Shown here one piece after another: positions 42,445 through 49,998 of a stretch of 64,000 nucleotides of DNA. Within the stretch, counting starts at the first letter, position 1; each line of letters begins with the position of its first letter. Under the pieces are notes generated by a model that had not been told where the DNA came from, made no database searches, and saw only the letters and a list, made by a program, of their open reading frames with translations. The translations under genes were made by a program, and so were the position numbers. This DNA is from an uncultured Christensenellaceae bacterium (GTDB lineage Bacteria; Bacillota; Clostridia; Christensenellales; Borkfalkiaceae): contig CAJUJF010000003.1 of assembly GCA_910586825.1 (NCBI GenBank), forward strand, positions 70,918 through 134,917, read 5' to 3'.

Positions 42445-43505
42445 TCTTTCCGATCGCCCCGCAGAAATTCGCAGCCGTAGGCTTCGCATGCGACGTTTTC
42501 CCGAACGGATTCGCGGGGAAGCCCGCGCAAAAGCCGTTCGAGTTTTTTCAGCTCCCGCGCCTTGGTACAGGGCGAGAGATAAAAACAGAGATAATTTCCG
42601 TCGTTGAATTCCGCATAGACGCCGCGCGATTCCAACGCGCGTTGCGCCGCGTCCGCTTGCGTTCCGAACGGCACGAGAAGTTTCGTCCAATCCCCGTTCG
42701 GATACGCCAAGACCCGCGCTTTCAACGCCTCCGCCGCATGTTCGATCTTTTCGTTGCGCGGATATTTCACCGCGTACTCCACGCTCGCCATAATCGGATA
42801 GGAAGGCGAAGAGGTGCGGAAGAGTTTTACGCTTTCCGCGAGAAGTCCCGAAAAACGAACCGACTTTGCCGACACCACGGCGCCCTGCGTCATTGCGGGG
42901 AGGGATTTATGCACGCCGTCCACCCACAGATCGGCGTATTTTCCCGCATGCAGGGAAGTGAAATGCAAATGTCCGCCGTGCGCGCCGTCGATCGCAAGCG
43001 GCTTGCCCGCCGTTTGACAGATCTCCCGCGCCGCGGCAAGCGGCGGAAAATTTCCGTAATAATCGGGCGACGTGAGCAGAAGCGCGTCCGCCTCCGAGAC
43101 CGCGCGCGCGAGTTCCGCTTCCGACGGCTGAACAGGCACGCCGCGTTCCCGATTCTGAACGACGGGAACGGTCGCCAGCCCCAAGAGCCGACAGCCGTTT
43201 TGCACGCTGATGTGCGAAAAAGTCGGGACGGCGATCCGTTTGCAACCCGCCGCGCGCAATGCCGCCAACATGGCGTATACGCCCGACGTGCTCCCGTCCG
43301 TGAGAATAAAACTCCGCTCCGCGCCGAGGATCCGCGCGATCTCCTCTTCCGCCGTTTTGATGACGCCGCGCGGCGAAGAAAGATCGTCGGAATAAGAAAG
43401 CTCCGTGATGTCTGTGCCCGCACGCTTATGCCCGGGCGTATGAAAGGAAACGTGTTTTTTCTGCCGCGCAAGCATCTCCGCGATGCGGCAATCCCTCTTC
43501 TTCAT
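42441..43505 (-). CDS. Orn/Lys/Arg decarboxylase-family PLP enzyme
   Basis: A 354-aa fold-type I PLP protein, shorter than the ~480-aa Bacillus YaaO/SpeA. Start HVSFHTPGHKRAG is the family's substrate-binding stretch; the PLP lysine is in VDGVHKSLPAMTQGA near residue 190, with IDGAHGGH before it. The large C-terminal domain is reduced to ~110 residues. Family members decarboxylate lysine or arginine to make polyamines; activity here is inferred. It takes the place of yaaO at the head of the holB-ricT operon; tmk, usually between, is absent. Confidence 0.88.
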   Translation of the reverse strand: MKKRDCRIAEMLARQKKHVSFHTPGHKRAGTDITELSYSDDLSSPRGVIKTAEEEIARILGAERSFILTDGSTSGVYAMLAALRAAGCKRIAVPTFSHISVQNGCRLLGLATVPVVQNRERGVPVQPSEAELARAVSEADALLLTSPDYYGNFPPLAAAREICQTAGKPLAIDGAHGGHLHFTSLHAGKYADLWVDGVHKSLPAMTQGAVVSAKSVRFSGLLAESVKLFRTSSPSYPIMASVEYAVKYPRNEKIEHAAEALKARVLAYPNGDWTKLLVPFGTQADAAQRALESRGVYAEFNDGNYLCFYLSPCTKARELKKLERLLRGLPRESVRENVACEAYGCEFLRGDRKE

Positions 43506-43518
43506 ATCCGCCGCCCTC

Positions 43519-44430
43519 TCAGGCGTAAGTCGTAACGAGGTAACTCAAAAACGAAAGCGTGTCGTACGTCAGTTCGCTCTGCTTACCGTAACTCGTATAA
43601 AAGAGCATGAGCGCGAGATGATCCTTTGCCGCCTCGTCCCCCTCTTTATAGTAGACGAGGTTGGTGATGGTATTCAATCCGTCCAGCCCGATCCCCGGGG
43701 AATATTCCTTGTCCTCGTGCGTGTAGACGAGGTGTTTGAGCGCGCCGCGCTCGAACGCGGCAGACACGGTCAGATAGTCCGCCTTTAATTTATGGAGCCG
43801 CTCTTTTTCCTGCGCGATTCCCTTCTGCCTGTTCTTCTGCGAACGGAAGCGTTTGTCGTTGCTGTTCCGTTTGAGAAAACTCTCCTCCGCCTTTTGTTCG
43901 TCGAGCGGGCTGTCCGCGCCGAAGCCGACGCCGAAATAGCCTTCGAGGTAGGCGCGCGCGCTGTCCATAAAATAACGGGTGTCGTAATATCCGCCGAGGC
44001 TCGTCTCCGTCGTCAGCGTCGTGCCCGAAAGAGAGCGCAGGGTGGAAGCTTGTTTCAGATTGCCCTCTTCATCGTACCGTTCCACGTCGGTGACAAACAT
44101 GACCGTACCTTCTTTGGCGGCGCGGCGCGCGCCGAAAATGGTGTTGGCGGAATAACTGTCGTCGCGGAAATATTCCGAAGTCACGGTAAGAATTTCGTAA
44201 GAAAACGCGTTCTTGGATTCGAGTTCTTCGGACACGCCGCCGAACTTCGAACCCGTGTACACGTCGGTATAACCGTAGATCTCGAAGGACTGCGCCGACG
44301 TCGGCGTCGTTCTCACCATGGTGAAAAACAGCGACAGCGCGAGCGCCGCGATTGCGATCGATACGATAATTTTCAGCCAGTCGTAGGAAAGTAAATTTCC
44401 CAAACGCTGTTTTGTGATCCTTGCGTCCAC
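43519..44430 (-). CDS. Hypothetical single-span membrane protein
   Basis: I do not recognise this 303-aa protein. It starts VDARITKQRLGNLLSYDWLK followed by one helix (IIVSIAIAALALSLFFTMV, residues ~20-38); the rest is probably extracytoplasmic, mixed alpha/beta, with a YFRDDSY segment and a basic stretch around residues 195-215. GTG at 44430 is chosen because AAAGGAG lies 6 bases upstream. It lies between lysS and the decarboxylase on the same strand. A permease accessory or secretion-related role is possible but unproven. Confidence 0.8.
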   Translation of the reverse strand: MDARITKQRLGNLLSYDWLKIIVSIAIAALALSLFFTMVRTTPTSAQSFEIYGYTDVYTGSKFGGVSEELESKNAFSYEILTVTSEYFRDDSYSANTIFGARRAAKEGTVMFVTDVERYDEEGNLKQASTLRSLSGTTLTTETSLGGYYDTRYFMDSARAYLEGYFGVGFGADSPLDEQKAEESFLKRNSNDKRFRSQKNRQKGIAQEKERLHKLKADYLTVSAAFERGALKHLVYTHEDKEYSPGIGLDGLNTITNLVYYKEGDEAAKDHLALMLFYTSYGKQSELTYDTLSFLSYLVTTYA

Positions 44431-44480
44431 AGCGTCTCCTTTGCAAACGGACACGGAAAAACTTCCGTGTCCCGCCGTTC

Positions 44481-45968
44481 TTATTTTTTAGGTTTCATTG
44501 TGGGGAACAGAAGTACGTCGCGGATGCTGTCGTTGTTCGTCAACAACATCACGAGACGGTCGACGCCGAAGCCGAGCCCGCCCGTAGGCGGCATGCCGTA
44601 TTCGAGCGCGTTGAGGAAATCTTCGTCCACTTCCGCGTTCATGCCGAGCGCGCGCTTCTTTTCCGCCTGTCCGGTCATACGCTCGCGCTGATCGATGGGA
44701 TCGTTCAATTCGGAAAATGCGTTGCCCATCTCCATGCCCGCGATAAAGTATTCGAACCGCTCCGTCATCGTCGGGTCCTCCGGCTTGCGCTTCGCAAGCG
44801 GGGAAATCTCGACGGGATAGTCGTAGATAAACGTGGGCTGGATCAGCTTGTCCTCGACGAATTTATCGAAGAACGCCGCCAAAATATGCCCCTTCGTATC
44901 CCTTCCTTTTTCAAGCGGGACTTTATTTTCCGCCGCGACTTTCCGCGCCTCTTCGTCCGAAGAGATCGAGGCGAAGTCGACGCCCGAATATTTCTTGACC
45001 GCCTCCGCCATCGTAAGGCGTTCCCACTTGCTCAGATCGATCTCGTGTCCGCGGAAAGGCACCGTCGCCGTGCCGCAAACCCGTTCCGCGATACGCCGGT
45101 ACATCTCTTCCGTGAAGTCCATGATTTCGAAATAATCGGCGTACGCCTGATATACCTCGACCGTCGTGAATTCGGGATTGTGCGAAGAGTCCATGCCCTC
45201 GTTGCGGAATATCCTGCCGAGTTCGTAAACCTTTTCGAACCCGCCCACGATCAGCCGTTTCAGATACAGCTCCGTCTCGATCCTCAGATACATTTCGAGA
45301 TCGAGCGCATTATGATGCGTTTTGAAAGGACGGGCGTCCGCGCCGATCTCGATCGGGAGCAGAATGGGCGTATCCGCTTCGAGAAATCCTTTTTCGTTCA
45401 GATAGGCGCGGATTTCCCCGATGATCTTCGCGCGGCGGTAAAACGTCGTGCGGACGTCTTCGTTCATGATCAGATCGACGTGCCGCAAACGGTACTTCAT
45501 ATCGACGTTGACGAGACCGTTGTGCTTTTCGGGAAGCGGCAAAAGCGACTTCGAAAGCATTTCGAGATGGGTGGCGTGGACCGTCACTTCCCCCGTCTGC
45601 GTTCTGAAAACCGTGCCGCGGATCCCCAAAATGTCCCCGATGTCGTAATCCTTTTTAAAAGACGCATACGCTTCTTCCCCGACGTCCTGACGGGTAATGT
45701 ATATCTGGATCTGCCCCTGATTGTCGGAGATATGCGAAAAAGACGCCTTGCCCATAATGCGGCGGGACATCAGTCTGCCCGCGACGGAGACCTCTTTCCC
45801 TTCGAGCGCGTCGAACCCCTCCCGAATCTCTTCGGAATGCGCGGTGACGGCGTATTTGGTTTTCAGATAGGGATTCGCTCCCTCCTGCGCCAATTTGTTC
45901 AGCTTTTCGCGGCGGATGCGCGCCTGTTCGGCAAGCTGTTCCTCCGTGTTTTCGATCTTTTCTTCCAT
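44481..45968 (-). CDS. lysS: Lysine--tRNA ligase (class II)
   Basis: A 495-aa class II synthetase. N-terminal OB-fold anticodon domain (VSVAGRLMSRRIMGKASFSHI, residues ~60-80), motif 2 as RIFRNEGMDSSHNPEFTTVE and motif 3 as GLGFGVDRLVMLL. Length is typical. RBS GGGAAAGG. It follows greA by 12 bases, the common greA-lysS operon order. Confidence 0.97.
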   Translation of the reverse strand: MEEKIENTEEQLAEQARIRREKLNKLAQEGANPYLKTKYAVTAHSEEIREGFDALEGKEVSVAGRLMSRRIMGKASFSHISDNQGQIQIYITRQDVGEEAYASFKKDYDIGDILGIRGTVFRTQTGEVTVHATHLEMLSKSLLPLPEKHNGLVNVDMKYRLRHVDLIMNEDVRTTFYRRAKIIGEIRAYLNEKGFLEADTPILLPIEIGADARPFKTHHNALDLEMYLRIETELYLKRLIVGGFEKVYELGRIFRNEGMDSSHNPEFTTVEVYQAYADYFEIMDFTEEMYRRIAERVCGTATVPFRGHEIDLSKWERLTMAEAVKKYSGVDFASISSDEEARKVAAENKVPLEKGRDTKGHILAAFFDKFVEDKLIQPTFIYDYPVEISPLAKRKPEDPTMTERFEYFIAGMEMGNAFSELNDPIDQRERMTGQAEKKRALGMNAEVDEDFLNALEYGMPPTGGLGFGVDRLVMLLTNNDSIRDVLLFPTMKPKK

Positions 45969-45980
45969 AACCTTTCCCGA

Positions 45981-46445
45981 TCAGTTGATTTTCAGAATTT
46001 TTAACTGGTATTCGCAGTCGGGCGCCTTGACGGTGACCGTTTCGCCACGCTTATGCCCCAACAGCGCTTTGCCGACGGGGGATTCGTTGGAGACGATGTT
46101 CTTCATCGCGTCCACTTCCGTCGTTCCCATGATCGTATAGACGGTCTCCTCTTCCAGATCGGCGTCGTACACTTTGACTTCGGAACCGATATGGACGACG
46201 GATTTATCGTCCGTTTCTTCGATGATCACGGCGTTTTTGATCTTGAAATCGAGTTCGATGATCTCGCCCTCGTTCGCCGCCTGTTCGTTGCGCGCCGCGT
46301 CATACTCCGCGTTTTCGGACAAATCGCCGTGGCTGCGCGCCTCCTGAATACGCTCTACGATCTCCGCCCGTTTGACTTTTTGAAGATACTCAAGCTGTTT
46401 CACCGCCTCTTCGTATCCCTTTTTCGTCATAAAAAATTCTGCCAT
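45981..46445 (-). CDS. greA: Transcription elongation factor GreA
   Basis: A 154-aa factor that rescues backtracked RNA polymerase by stimulating transcript cleavage. N-terminal coiled coil (about residues 10-75) with the acidic tip NAEYDAARNEQ, and the C-terminal FKBP-like domain ending in PVGKALLGHKRGETVTVKAP. First gene of greA-lysS. A long leader (~93 nt) holds a 12-bp hairpin. Confidence 0.97.
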   Translation of the reverse strand: MAEFFMTKKGYEEAVKQLEYLQKVKRAEIVERIQEARSHGDLSENAEYDAARNEQAANEGEIIELDFKIKNAVIIEETDDKSVVHIGSEVKVYDADLEEETVYTIMGTTEVDAMKNIVSNESPVGKALLGHKRGETVTVKAPDCEYQLKILKIN

Positions 46446-46496
46446 ATTCCCCGTCCTCGTTTTATTTGCGCCCGCTGCGCGGTCTTATAAAGACGA

Positions 46497-46529
46497 CCGT
46501 GATTTCCGCTTGAAGTTCGGAAATCACGG
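46497..46529 (-). promoter_or_regulatory. Perfect 12-bp hairpin in the greA leader
   Basis: CCGTGATTTCCG (46497-46508) pairs with CGGAAATCACGG (46518-46529) across a 9-base loop. On the minus strand it is followed by TCGTCTTTATAAG, a weak T-run. It lies between the greA promoter and gene. Confidence 0.65.
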
Positions 46530-46545
46530 CGCGTATTCTGATAGC

Positions 46546-46574
46546 ATTATAGCCTATTTCAATTCCTTTGTCAA
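46546..46574 (-). promoter_or_regulatory. Consensus sigma-A promoter of greA-lysS
   Basis: Minus strand: TTGACA (46574-46569), 17-bp spacer, TATAAT (46551-46546). The -35 directly abuts the stop of the upstream aminotransferase. Confidence 0.85.
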
Positions 46575-46575
46575 C

Positions 46576-47769
46576 CTACTTTTCCGTTTCCGCGCGATTT
46601 TTCGCGATATTTTCGAGAAAACGGGAAATTCGGCGCAACGCTTCGTCAAGTTCCGACATCGCCGTCGCGTAAGAACAGCGCACGTGAAATTTACCGCACC
46701 CGCCGAACGCGACGCCCGGGACGACCGCGACCCGCTCTTGCGTCAAAAGCGCGCTCGCAAACGCTTCGCCGTCGAGTCCGGTGCTTTTCACCGAGGGAAA
46801 CGCGTAAAACGCGCCGCGCGGTTCGAAACAGGTCAGACCGAGTTCGTTGAACGCGTTGACGAGAAAACGGCGGCGGCGGTCGTATTCCGACCGCATTTTC
46901 TCCACCGACGCAAACCCGTCCCGCATGCCGCCCGAAAGCGCGGCGATCGCCGCGTGCTGCGAAACGCGCGGCGCGCAGAGCGTCGTATACTGGTGGATTT
47001 TCAACATCGCGCCGTCGATCTCGGCAGGCGCGCAGACGAATCCGATCCGCCAGCCCGTCATGGCGAACGCCTTGGAAAACCCGCCGATCAGGACGGTGCG
47101 CTCGCTCAGTTTTCCCATCGCGGCGAGCGAACAGTGCGTGCCGCCGTAAGTAAGATCGGCGTAGATCTCGTCCGAAATCACGAGCAGATCGTGTTTTTCG
47201 ATCACGGGTACGATTTTTTCCAACTGCTCTTTCGTCATGATCGCGCCCGTCGGATTGTTGGGATAGGCGAGCAGAATCGCCTTCGTGCGCGGCGTGATCG
47301 CCGCTTCCAACGTCTCGGGCGTGAGAATAAACCCGTTTTCCGCGCCGCACGTCACCGAAACGGGAACGCCGCCGCACAGCGTCACGATCGGGCTGTAAGA
47401 GACGTAAGCGGGATCGGGCAGCAGAATTTCGTCCCCCGCCTCGCACGTTGCGCGAAGGGCAAGATCGATCCCCTCGCTCGCACCCACCGTGACGATGATC
47501 CGATCGGGCGGATAACAGACGGAAAACCGCTCTTCCAGATAGCGGGAGATCAGTTGCCGAAGTTCGGCAAGCCCGCGGTTACCCGTATATTGCGTATAGC
47601 CCTTTTGCAGCGAACGGATCCCCGCGCTGCGGACGTCCCAGGGCGTCACGAAATCAGGCTCTCCCACGCCCAGAGAAATCGCGTCGGGAAGCGTCTCCAC
47701 CAAATCGAAATATTTGCGGATCCCGCTCGGCTTGATCGATCGGGCGCTTTTTGCGAGAAAATCTCTCAT
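46576..47769 (-). CDS. Class I/II PLP aminotransferase (AspC/PatA type)
   Basis: A 397-aa aminotransferase. GVGEPDFVTPWDVRSAGI near residue 33, YPNNPTGAI near 168, DEIYADLTYGG near 195 and the PLP lysine in GGFSKAFAMTGWRIG near 232. Such enzymes transaminate aspartate, aromatic or other amino acids. Its start overlaps the Lrp/AsnC regulator stop by 4 bases, the usual Lrp-aminotransferase pair of Clostridia, so the regulator probably senses its amino acid. Confidence 0.93.
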   Translation of the reverse strand: MRDFLAKSARSIKPSGIRKYFDLVETLPDAISLGVGEPDFVTPWDVRSAGIRSLQKGYTQYTGNRGLAELRQLISRYLEERFSVCYPPDRIIVTVGASEGIDLALRATCEAGDEILLPDPAYVSYSPIVTLCGGVPVSVTCGAENGFILTPETLEAAITPRTKAILLAYPNNPTGAIMTKEQLEKIVPVIEKHDLLVISDEIYADLTYGGTHCSLAAMGKLSERTVLIGGFSKAFAMTGWRIGFVCAPAEIDGAMLKIHQYTTLCAPRVSQHAAIAALSGGMRDGFASVEKMRSEYDRRRRFLVNAFNELGLTCFEPRGAFYAFPSVKSTGLDGEAFASALLTQERVAVVPGVAFGGCGKFHVRCSYATAMSELDEALRRISRFLENIAKNRAETEK

Positions 47770-48254
47770 GCCTGTACGGAAAGCCTCCTGCTTTTATCCC
47801 GCTTGGTGAGCGCGCCTTCGATCTTGTATTTTTTCAGAATAAAATGCGTCGCCGTGGACAGCACGCAGTCGAACGTGGAAATGCATTCGGAGATAAAGCG
47901 GGAGACGGACTTCACCGACCCCGCTTCCACGATCACGGCAAAATCGTACGCGCCGCTCATGAGGTACAGGTTTTTGACTTCCGCATGCTGGGCGATCTCT
48001 TCGGCGATGCCGTCGAACCCCGAACCGCTCTGCGGCGTCACCTTGACTTCGATGAGCGCTTCGACGCACTCGTCTTCCTCTTCGTCGAGGTTGGTAATCG
48101 CGGCGTATTTTACGAGCACGCCGCGCTTTTCGAGACAGCGGACGGTTTCTTGAACTTCCTCGGCGGTCGCGCCGAGCATGACGGCGATCTTCTCCGCGTC
48201 CAAACGGCAATCCTCGCTTAAAATTCCGAGGACCTCCCGCTCCAAATGATTCAT
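47766..48254 (-). CDS. Lrp/AsnC-family transcriptional regulator
   Basis: A 162-aa feast/famine regulator: an N-terminal winged helix (LDAEKIAVMLGATAEEVQETVRCLEKRGVLV, about residues 18-48) and a C-terminal RAM domain (EALIEVKVTPQS and LYLMSGAYDFAVIVEAGS) that senses amino acids and drives octamer assembly. RBS GGGAGG. Coupled to the downstream aminotransferase by an ATGA overlap. Confidence 0.93.
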   Translation of the reverse strand: MNHLEREVLGILSEDCRLDAEKIAVMLGATAEEVQETVRCLEKRGVLVKYAAITNLDEEEDECVEALIEVKVTPQSGSGFDGIAEEIAQHAEVKNLYLMSGAYDFAVIVEAGSVKSVSRFISECISTFDCVLSTATHFILKKYKIEGALTKRDKSRRLSVQA

Positions 48255-48298
48255 AAAAACCTCCCGCGGCGAAACAAAGCGTCACCTATTTTTATTCT

Positions 48299-48327
48299 AT
48301 TGTATCCGTTTTCATGAATAAAGTCAA
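48299..48327 (-). promoter_or_regulatory. Sigma-A promoter of the lrp-aminotransferase operon
   Basis: Minus strand: TTGACT (48327-48322), 17-bp spacer, TACAAT (48304-48299). Divergent from the 48334 promoter. Confidence 0.75.
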
Positions 48328-48333
48328 ATACAT

Positions 48334-48362
48334 TTGCTTTTTCTTGCGAATTTTTGTATAAT
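48334..48362 (+). promoter_or_regulatory. Promoter positioned for a leaderless transcript (85-aa gene)
   Basis: TTGCTT (48334-48339), 17-bp spacer, TATAAT (48357-48362), then ACGGGT and the ATG at 48369. Same spacing as the hisJ promoter. Confidence 0.7.
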
Positions 48363-48368
48363 ACGGGT

Positions 48369-48626
48369 ATGTTTCGGATTTGGGCAAAAGTTTTGGAAAA
48401 CGACCATATCGTCAAACAGACCGTTTACGAAAACGAAAAGAAATTTACTTATTCGCAGTTCTTTTCCTATCTCGCGGAAATCTGCGGCGGGCTCGATATC
48501 CCCACGCCCGTATTGCTGAAAGCGCATATCTTCAACTACGCGAAATTCAATCACGTGATTTTCCGACCCGCCGACTTTATGGAACAGGTGTCCTTCGACA
48601 GGCTGGTTCTGGAAAATATCCTCTGA
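48369..48626 (+). CDS. Small conserved clostridial protein of unknown function
   Basis: An 85-aa soluble protein beginning MFRIWAKVLENDHIVKQTVY, with YSQFFSYLAEICGGLDIPTPVLLKAH in the middle and FRPADFMEQVSFDRLVLENI at the end. It resembles an uncharacterised protein I have seen in many Clostridia; function unknown. No Shine-Dalgarno precedes the ATG, and the promoter predicts that the mRNA starts at it. The frame extends upstream only through the promoter. Confidence 0.82.
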   Translation: MFRIWAKVLENDHIVKQTVYENEKKFTYSQFFSYLAEICGGLDIPTPVLLKAHIFNYAKFNHVIFRPADFMEQVSFDRLVLENIL

Positions 48627-48666
48627 TCCGCGGCATGAAACCGCGGAAACGGCACATACTGCCGGC

Positions 48667-48876
48667 ATGAAGATCACGACTCTCGCCTGTTGCATCCTCC
48701 TGATCGGTTACGGACTCGGCGCCTGCATATTCGCGCTCACGGGGTTCAACGTTCTGCTCTTTCTCTGCGCCGGAAACGCGATCGTATACCGCGCCCTTCT
48801 CTCGCTTGCGGGCGTCGCCGCGCTCTGGCTCGTGTTCTGGCTGATAGCGTTCCGCCCGACGAAATTTTTGTCGTAA
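48667..48876 (+). CDS. Small DUF378-like membrane protein
   Basis: A 69-aa protein with two or three helices (IGYGLGACIFALTGFNVLLFL, then ALLSLAGVAALWLVFWLIAF), similar to DUF378 proteins. Function unknown. It lies 40 bases after the 85-aa gene and may share its transcript; its own ribosome site is not evident (CATACTGCCGGC directly precedes the ATG). Confidence 0.7.
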   Translation: MKITTLACCILLIGYGLGACIFALTGFNVLLFLCAGNAIVYRALLSLAGVAALWLVFWLIAFRPTKFLS

Positions 48877-48881
48877 AACGC

Positions 48882-48910
48882 TTAACGGCGGACACTGAGC
48901 GGCGTAAAAT
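48882..48910 (+). promoter_or_regulatory. Sigma-A promoter of queT
   Basis: TTAACG (48882-48887), 17-bp spacer, TAAAAT (48905-48910), just upstream of the riboswitch. Confidence 0.6.
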
Positions 48911-48918
48911 AAAAAAAT

Positions 48919-48961
48919 ACGGAAGGTTTTCGGTCAACACTTCCGAATAAAAAAACCGAGG
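48919..48961 (+). promoter_or_regulatory. preQ1-I riboswitch upstream of queT
   Basis: The RNA has stem P1 GGAAG/CTTCC (48921-48925 with 48940-48944), a loop that carries TCGGT (48930-48934), and an A-rich tail ending in ACCGAGG (48955-48961). TCGGT pairs with ACCGA, giving the H-type pseudoknot of class I preQ1 riboswitches. The tail includes the GAGG ribosome site, so ligand binding should block translation. Confidence 0.85.
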
Positions 48962-48968
48962 TTTTTTC

Positions 48969-49568
48969 ATGTCCAAATTTCAAAACTTTTTCACCGCCAA
49001 GCGCATTTGCCGTGCCGGCGTGATCGCCGGACTGTATATTGCGCTTACATACTCTTTCGGGCAGATCGCGTATCAGGGAATCGTTCAGATCCGTCCCGCC
49101 GAAGCGCTGTGCATCCTGCCGCTCTTTTTCCCCGAAGCGATCCCCGCGCTCTATGTCGGTTGCATGCTCGCCAACGTCGCCTCTCCGTTCTGGATCTACG
49201 ACGTGTTCATCGGCTCGCTTGCAACGCTCGCGGCGGCGATCGGAACCCACCTTATCGGACGCATCGTGCGGGAAACGGTAAAAGCGGGCGGACAAATAAT
49301 CAGAATCATCCTCGGCGGAATTTTCCCCGTTCTCGTAAACGCGTTCATCATTCCGATGATCTTCGTATTCCTCTGTAACGGAGACGAGGGCTTTGCCGGC
49401 ATTGCGATCGCGTATTGGACACTTTTCGCCTCTCTTGCCGCAACGCAGTCGCTCTGGATCTACGGGCTCGGCACGCCGCTTTATTTCTTTGTACTCCGCA
49501 TGCGGAGACGCGGATATTCGCCCTTTCTGGACGGAAAAAAAATTCCGCATTCCGATACGGCGGAATGA
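48969..49568 (+). CDS. queT: QueT-family queuosine precursor transporter
   Basis: A 199-aa membrane protein of the QueT family, the substrate-binding component of an ECF-type importer for preQ1/preQ0 (queuosine precursors for tRNA). Family pattern: RAGVIAGLYIALTYSFGQIAYQGIVQIRPAEALCILPLFFPEAIPALYVGCMLAN. About six helices. Start 48969 follows GAGG within the riboswitch. No ECF energising module is adjacent, as usual for group II ECF transporters. Confidence 0.94.
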   Translation: MSKFQNFFTAKRICRAGVIAGLYIALTYSFGQIAYQGIVQIRPAEALCILPLFFPEAIPALYVGCMLANVASPFWIYDVFIGSLATLAAAIGTHLIGRIVRETVKAGGQIIRIILGGIFPVLVNAFIIPMIFVFLCNGDEGFAGIAIAYWTLFASLAATQSLWIYGLGTPLYFFVLRMRRRGYSPFLDGKKIPHSDTAE

Positions 49569-49593
49569 CGCTTGCTATGCGGTCCCGAAAAGT

Positions 49594-49797
49594 TTACCAA
49601 TCCTGTTTTTTCAAGGACTTGTCTTTGACGTCGTCGTAAAACTCGAAATACCGCTCCTTCCACTCGTACGGAGAGAGCGGTTTTTCTTCGCCCTCGGCAT
49701 AGCGGAGATATTCCGCCAACTCTTCGGGCGTAAAATCTCCCTCCGAAATTTCCCCGTCGTACTTCGAAAACAGTTTCATTAAATCGTATTGAGACAT
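49594..49797 (-). CDS. Small acidic hypothetical protein
   Basis: A 67-aa protein (MSQYDLMKLFSKYDGEISEGDF start; WKERYFEFYDDVKDKSLKKQDW end), acidic and Tyr/Trp-rich, probably helical. I do not recognise it. Start 49797 has GGAGCCGAG; the ORF could begin at 49821. It has its own promoter and a ~70-nt leader containing two DnaA-box matches and a possible hairpin. It converges on queT, with a gap of only 25 bases between the genes. Confidence 0.7.
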   Translation of the reverse strand: MSQYDLMKLFSKYDGEISEGDFTPEELAEYLRYAEGEEKPLSPYEWKERYFEFYDDVKDKSLKKQDW

Positions 49798-49813
49798 CTC
49801 GGCTCCGCGCGCG

Positions 49814-49846
49814 TTTTCCACAATTCCACTGTCGATATGTGGATAA
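49814..49846. promoter_or_regulatory. Two opposed DnaA-box matches
   Basis: TTTTCCACA at 49814-49822 and TGTGGATAA (reverse of TTATCCACA, a perfect box) at 49838-49846 face each other inside the leader of the 67-aa gene. Flanking GCGTTTTC and GAAAACGC (49811-49818, 49852-49859) could close an RNA hairpin. Confidence 0.5.
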
Positions 49847-49874
49847 CTCCTGAAAACGCCCTTTTTTCCGCTTT

Positions 49875-49903
49875 ATTGTACCATAAATGAACGAAACTGA
49901 CAA
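49875..49903 (-). promoter_or_regulatory. Sigma-A promoter of the 67-aa gene
   Basis: Minus strand: TTGTCA (49903-49898), 17-bp spacer, TACAAT (49880-49875). Confidence 0.7.
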
Positions 49904-49939
49904 GAAAAACTCTTCGGAATTCCCGAATGCGCGTTTCGC

Positions 49940-49968
49940 TTGACAAACCGACCCGCACATCGTACAAT
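49940..49968 (+). promoter_or_regulatory. Sigma-A promoter of the MarR-family regulator
   Basis: TTGACA (49940-49945), 17-bp spacer, TACAAT (49963-49968). Confidence 0.8.
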
Positions 49969-49998
49969 ACCAGTAGAAACAGCGTTCGGAGAAAGATC

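Noticed and set aside
48655..48669. A fourth leaderless promoter before the DUF378-like gene (CATACT-N6-ATG)
   Set aside because: No -35 box lies 16-18 bases upstream and the -10 match is weak; read-through from the 85-aa gene is more likely. The same holds for CATACT before 22327 and TAAAAT before spmA.
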